This document shows, piece after piece, positions 61,204 to 64,000 of a stretch of DNA of 64,000 bases. This stretch comes from Aphelocoma coerulescens. Taxonomy: Eukaryota; Chordata; Aves; Passeriformes; Corvidae. Made by a program: the position numbers and the translations under genes. The stretch is from positions 47,696,078 through 47,760,077 of the forward strand of contig NC_091014.1 in the NCBI RefSeq assembly GCF_041296385.1, in the 5' to 3' direction. Within the stretch, counting starts at the first letter, position 1; every line of letters starts with the position of its first letter. The notes beneath the pieces are model-generated. The model was not told where the DNA came from. It made no database searches and was given only the letters and a program-made list of their open reading frames with translations.

Positions 61204-64000
61204 GAAAGGCAGGCCAAGTTGAGCACGATACAGTTAAAACCTTGCTCCCTCTTCCTCTTTCTGCTTGGAACTCACCGCCACCCAATGCCCCATTTCTGGC
61301 CCAAACTTCGGTTATGTTTATGGTTACACCTAGTGTTAGGATTTGAGAAATCCACAAAGCCAGGAGCTCCAGGGATACTCAGCATGTGAAAGGCAGGCCA
61401 AGCTTATCGCAGCACAGCCAAAACCTTGCTCCCTCTTCTTCATTCTTCTTGGAAGTCGCCACAACCCAATGCCTGATTTCTGGCTCAAACTAGGGTTAGG
61501 GTTAGGGTTAGGGTTACGCCTAGGTTAAGGTTTGAGAAAACCACAAAGCCAGGAGCTCCAGGGACACTCACCATGTGAAAGGCAGGCCAAGTTGAGCACG
61601 ATACAGTTAAAACCTTGCTCCCTCTTCTTCTTTCTGCTTGGAACTCACCGCCGCCCAATGCCCCATTTCTGGCTCCAACTAGGGTTATGGTCGTGGTTAC
61701 ACCTAGTGTTAGGGTTTGAGAAATCCACAAAGCCAGGAGCTCCGGGGATACTCAGCATGTGAAAGGCAGGCCAAGCTTATCGCAGCACAAGCAAAACCTT
61801 GCTCCTTCTTCTTCTTTCTGCTTGGAACTTGCCACAGCCCAATGCCCGATTTCTGGCTCAAACTAGGGTTAGGGTTAGGGTTAGGGTTACGCCTAGGGTT
61901 AGGCTTGAGAAAACCACAAAGCCAGGAGCTCCAGGGACGCTCACCATGCGAAAGGCAGGCCAAGTTGAGCACGATACAGTTAAAACCTTGCTCCCTCTTC
62001 TTCTTTCTGCTTGGAACTCACCGCCGCCCAATGCCCCATTTCTGGCTCAAACTAGGTTATGGTTATGGTTACACCTAGTGTTAGGGTTTGAGAAATCCAC
62101 AAAACCAGGAGCTCCAGGGATACTCAGAATGCGAAAGGCAGGCCAAGCTTATCGCAGCACAGCCAAAACCTTGCTCCCACTTCTTCATTCTTCTTGGAAG
62201 TCGCCACAACCCAATGCCTGATTTCTGGCTCAACCTAGGGTTAGGGTTAGGGTTAGGGTTACGCCTAGGGTTAGGCTTGAGAAAACCACAAAGCCAGGAG
62301 CTCCAGGGATATTCCCCATGCGAAAGGCAGGCCAAGCTTATCGCAGCACAGCCAAAACCTTGCTCCCACTTCTTCATTCTTATTGGAATTCACCACAGCC
62401 CAATGCCCGATTTCTGGCTCAAACTAGGGTTAGGGTTACGCCTAGGGTTAGGCTTGAGAAAACCACAAAGCCAGGAGCTCCAGGGACACTCGCCACGCGA
62501 AAGGCAGGCCAAGTGGAGCACGATACAGTTAAAACCTTGCTCCCTCTTCTTCTTTCTGCTTGGAACTCGCCGCCGCCCAATGCCCCATTTCTGGCTCAAA
62601 CTAGGTTATGGTTATGGTTACACCTAGTGTTAGGGTTTGAGAAATCCATAAAACCAGGAGCTCCAGGGATACTCAGCATGCGAAAGGCAGGCCAAGCTTA
62701 TCGCAGCACAGCCAAAACCTTGCTCCCACTTCTTCATTCTTCTTGGAAGTCGCCACAACCCAATGCCTGATTTCTGGCTCAATCTGGGGTTAGGGTTAGG
62801 GTTAGGGTTACGCCTAGGGTTAGGCTTGAGAAAACCACAAAGCCAGGAGCTCCAGGGATACTCCCCATGCGAAAGGCAGGCCAAGCTTATCGCAGCACAG
62901 CCAAAACCTTGCTCTCACTTCTTCATTCTTCTTGGGATTCACCACAGCCCAATGCCCGATTTCTGGCTCAAACTAGGGTTAGGGTTACGCCTAGGGTTAG
63001 GCTTGAGAAAACCACAAAGCCAGGAGCTCCAGGGACACTCACCATGTGAAAGGCAGGCCAAGTTGAGCACGATACAGTTAAAACCTTGCTCCCTCTTCCT
63101 CTTTCTGCTTGGAACTCACCGCCACCCAATGCCCCATTTCTGGCCCAAACTTCGGTTATGTTTATGGTTACACCTAGTGTTAGGATTTGAGAAATCCACA
63201 AAGCCAGGAGCTCCAGGGATACTCAGCATGCGAAAGGCAGGCCAAGCTTATCGCAGCACAGCCAAAACCTTGCTCCCTCTTCTTCATTCTTCTTGGAAGT
63301 CGCCACAACCCAATGCCTGATTTCTGGCTCAACCTAGGGTTAGGGTTAGGGTTAGGGTTACGCCTAGGGTTAGGCTTGAGAAAACCACAAAGCCAGGAGC
63401 TCCAGGGATACTCCCCATGCGAAAGGCAGGCCAAGCTTATCGCAGCACAGCCAAAACCTTGCTCCCACTTCTTCATTCTTATTGGAATTCACCACAGCCC
63501 AATGCCCGATTTCTGGCTCAAACTAGGGTTAGGGTTACGCCTAGGGTTAGGCTTGAGAAAACCACAAAGCCAGGAGCTCCAGGGACACCCACCATGCGAA
63601 AGGCAGGCCAAGTTGAGCACGATACAGTTAAAACCTTGCTCCCTCTTCTTCTTTCTGCTTGGAACTCGCTGCCGCCCAATGCCCCATTTCTGGCTCAAAC
63701 TAGGTTATGGTTATGGTTACACCTAGTGTTAGGGTTTGAGAAATCCACAAAGCCAGGAGCTCCAGGGATACTCAGCATGCGAAAGGCAGGCCAAGCTTAT
63801 CGCAGCACAGCCAAAACCTTGCTCCCACTTCTTCATTCTTCTTGGAATTCACCACAGCCCAATGCCCGATTTCTGGCTCAAACTAGGGTTAGGGTTACGC
63901 CTAGGGTTAGGCTTGAGAAAACCACAAAGCCAGGAGCTCCAGGGACACTCACCATGTGAAAGGCAGGCCAAGTTGAGCACGATACAGTTAAAACCTTGCT
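61204..64000 (+). repeat. 33-monomer repeat G, copy 3 (cut by right edge)
   Basis: First 2.8 kb of a third copy. I noticed no difference from 55,122-57,918. The window ends inside a Y unit (at AAAACCTTGCT), so the repeat continues beyond the window. Confidence 0.9.

Larger units (their letters stand above)
1..64000 (+). repeat. Satellite DNA array of ~184 bp monomers with built-in TTAGGG repeats
   Basis: The landmark GCCAGGAGCTCC (first base G, or A/C in variants) recurs at 113, 297, 486, 669, 858, 1042, 1231, 1408, 1592, 1781, 1964, 2153, 2330, 2514 and onward to the right edge in steps of 177, 183, 184 or 189 bp, always on the same strand. Each monomer has about 130 bp of unique sequence (an AGGAGCTCC palindrome core, an AAAGGCAGGCCAAG block, a class-specific middle, a C/T-rich tract, then CAATGCC and TTTCTGGCT) followed by 45-60 bp of telomere-like hexamers. 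Both ends of the window lie inside the array, so its real length is unknown. TTAGGG is the canonical vertebrate telomere repeat; assignment to a vertebrate or other animal is an inference. I do not recognise the family. Unit length is close to one nucleosome repeat, as in many eukaryotic satellites. Confidence 0.97.

Noticed and set aside
1..64000. CRISPR array
   Set aside because: Repeats are 177-189 bp and contiguous, with no unique spacers; the pattern is satellite DNA.
1..64000. A genuine terminal telomere
   Set aside because: Intact hexamers occur only in runs of two to five, separated by ~130 bp of other sequence; no long pure TTAGGG tract is present in the window.
1..64000. Transposable element or retrovirus-derived satellite
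   Set aside because: No terminal repeats, target-site duplications, integrase, reverse transcriptase or transposase motifs were seen in any frame. An origin of the 130 bp part from an old element cannot be excluded without a database search.
1..64000. Plant origin
   Set aside because: The hexamer is TTAGGG throughout; the common plant telomere repeat is the heptamer TTTAGGG, which I do not see. Plant groups that use TTAGGG remain a remote possibility.

Overview
The whole 64 kb window is one uninterrupted, head-to-tail satellite DNA array. I find no convincing protein-coding gene, RNA gene or transposable element, and no flanking single-copy DNA at either edge. The monomer is about 184 bp (steps of 177, 183, 184 and 189 bp between successive GCCAGGAGCTCC landmarks), so the window holds roughly 345-350 monomers, all in the same orientation. 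GC content is about 51% in a 180-base sample. The last 45-60 bp of each monomer is made of intact or decayed TTAGGG telomere hexamers. TTAGGG is the telomere repeat of vertebrates and many other animals (also of some fungi and protists), and multi-level satellite arrays of this size suit a large animal genome. I therefore favour a vertebrate or other animal subtelomeric, interstitial or pericentromeric block. I do not recognise the satellite family and cannot name the species.

The monomers fall into two classes. X monomers have AAGCTTATCGCAG in the middle and end in intact hexamers: four TAGGG units in X4 (189 bp) or two in X2 (177 bp). Y monomers have AAGTTGAGCACGATACAG in the middle and end in decayed hexamers such as TTATGG (184 or 183 bp). 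Units follow a simple grammar: X4-Y or X2-Y dimers and X4-X2-Y trimers. Adjacent Y-Y pairs are very rare.

Layout: 1-3,865 is repeated at 8,303-12,167 (period 8,302 bp, about 45 monomers). The interval between, 3,866-8,302, contains smaller 1,293 and 3,136 bp shifts. A 10-monomer block (1,840 bp) is duplicated at 12,075-15,754. A patchwork with shifts of 3,474, 1,479 and 373 bp runs to about 24,686. Three copies of a 17-monomer repeat (3,127 bp, made of a 9-mer plus an 8-mer) fill 24,687-34,061. The 9-mer alone (1,655 bp) then repeats from 34,062 to about 38,440. A mosaic follows, whose 38,440-40,545 part recurs at 43,589-45,694. An 11-monomer repeat (2,008 bp) covers 44,739 to about 49,039. 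From 49,040 to the right edge lies a 33-monomer repeat (6,082 bp) in nearly 2.5 copies; I noticed only two base differences between its copies.

Nothing here works as a gene set. Long open frames exist, but they follow from unit lengths divisible by three and from a hexamer that reads Gly-Leu, Val-Arg or their antisense counterparts. The interest lies in the hierarchy of repeats, the fixed number of telomere hexamers per unit, and what a mid-array supply of telomere-protein binding sites and G-quadruplex motifs could do. All coordinates and unit assignments were made by eye; no alignment or database search was run.
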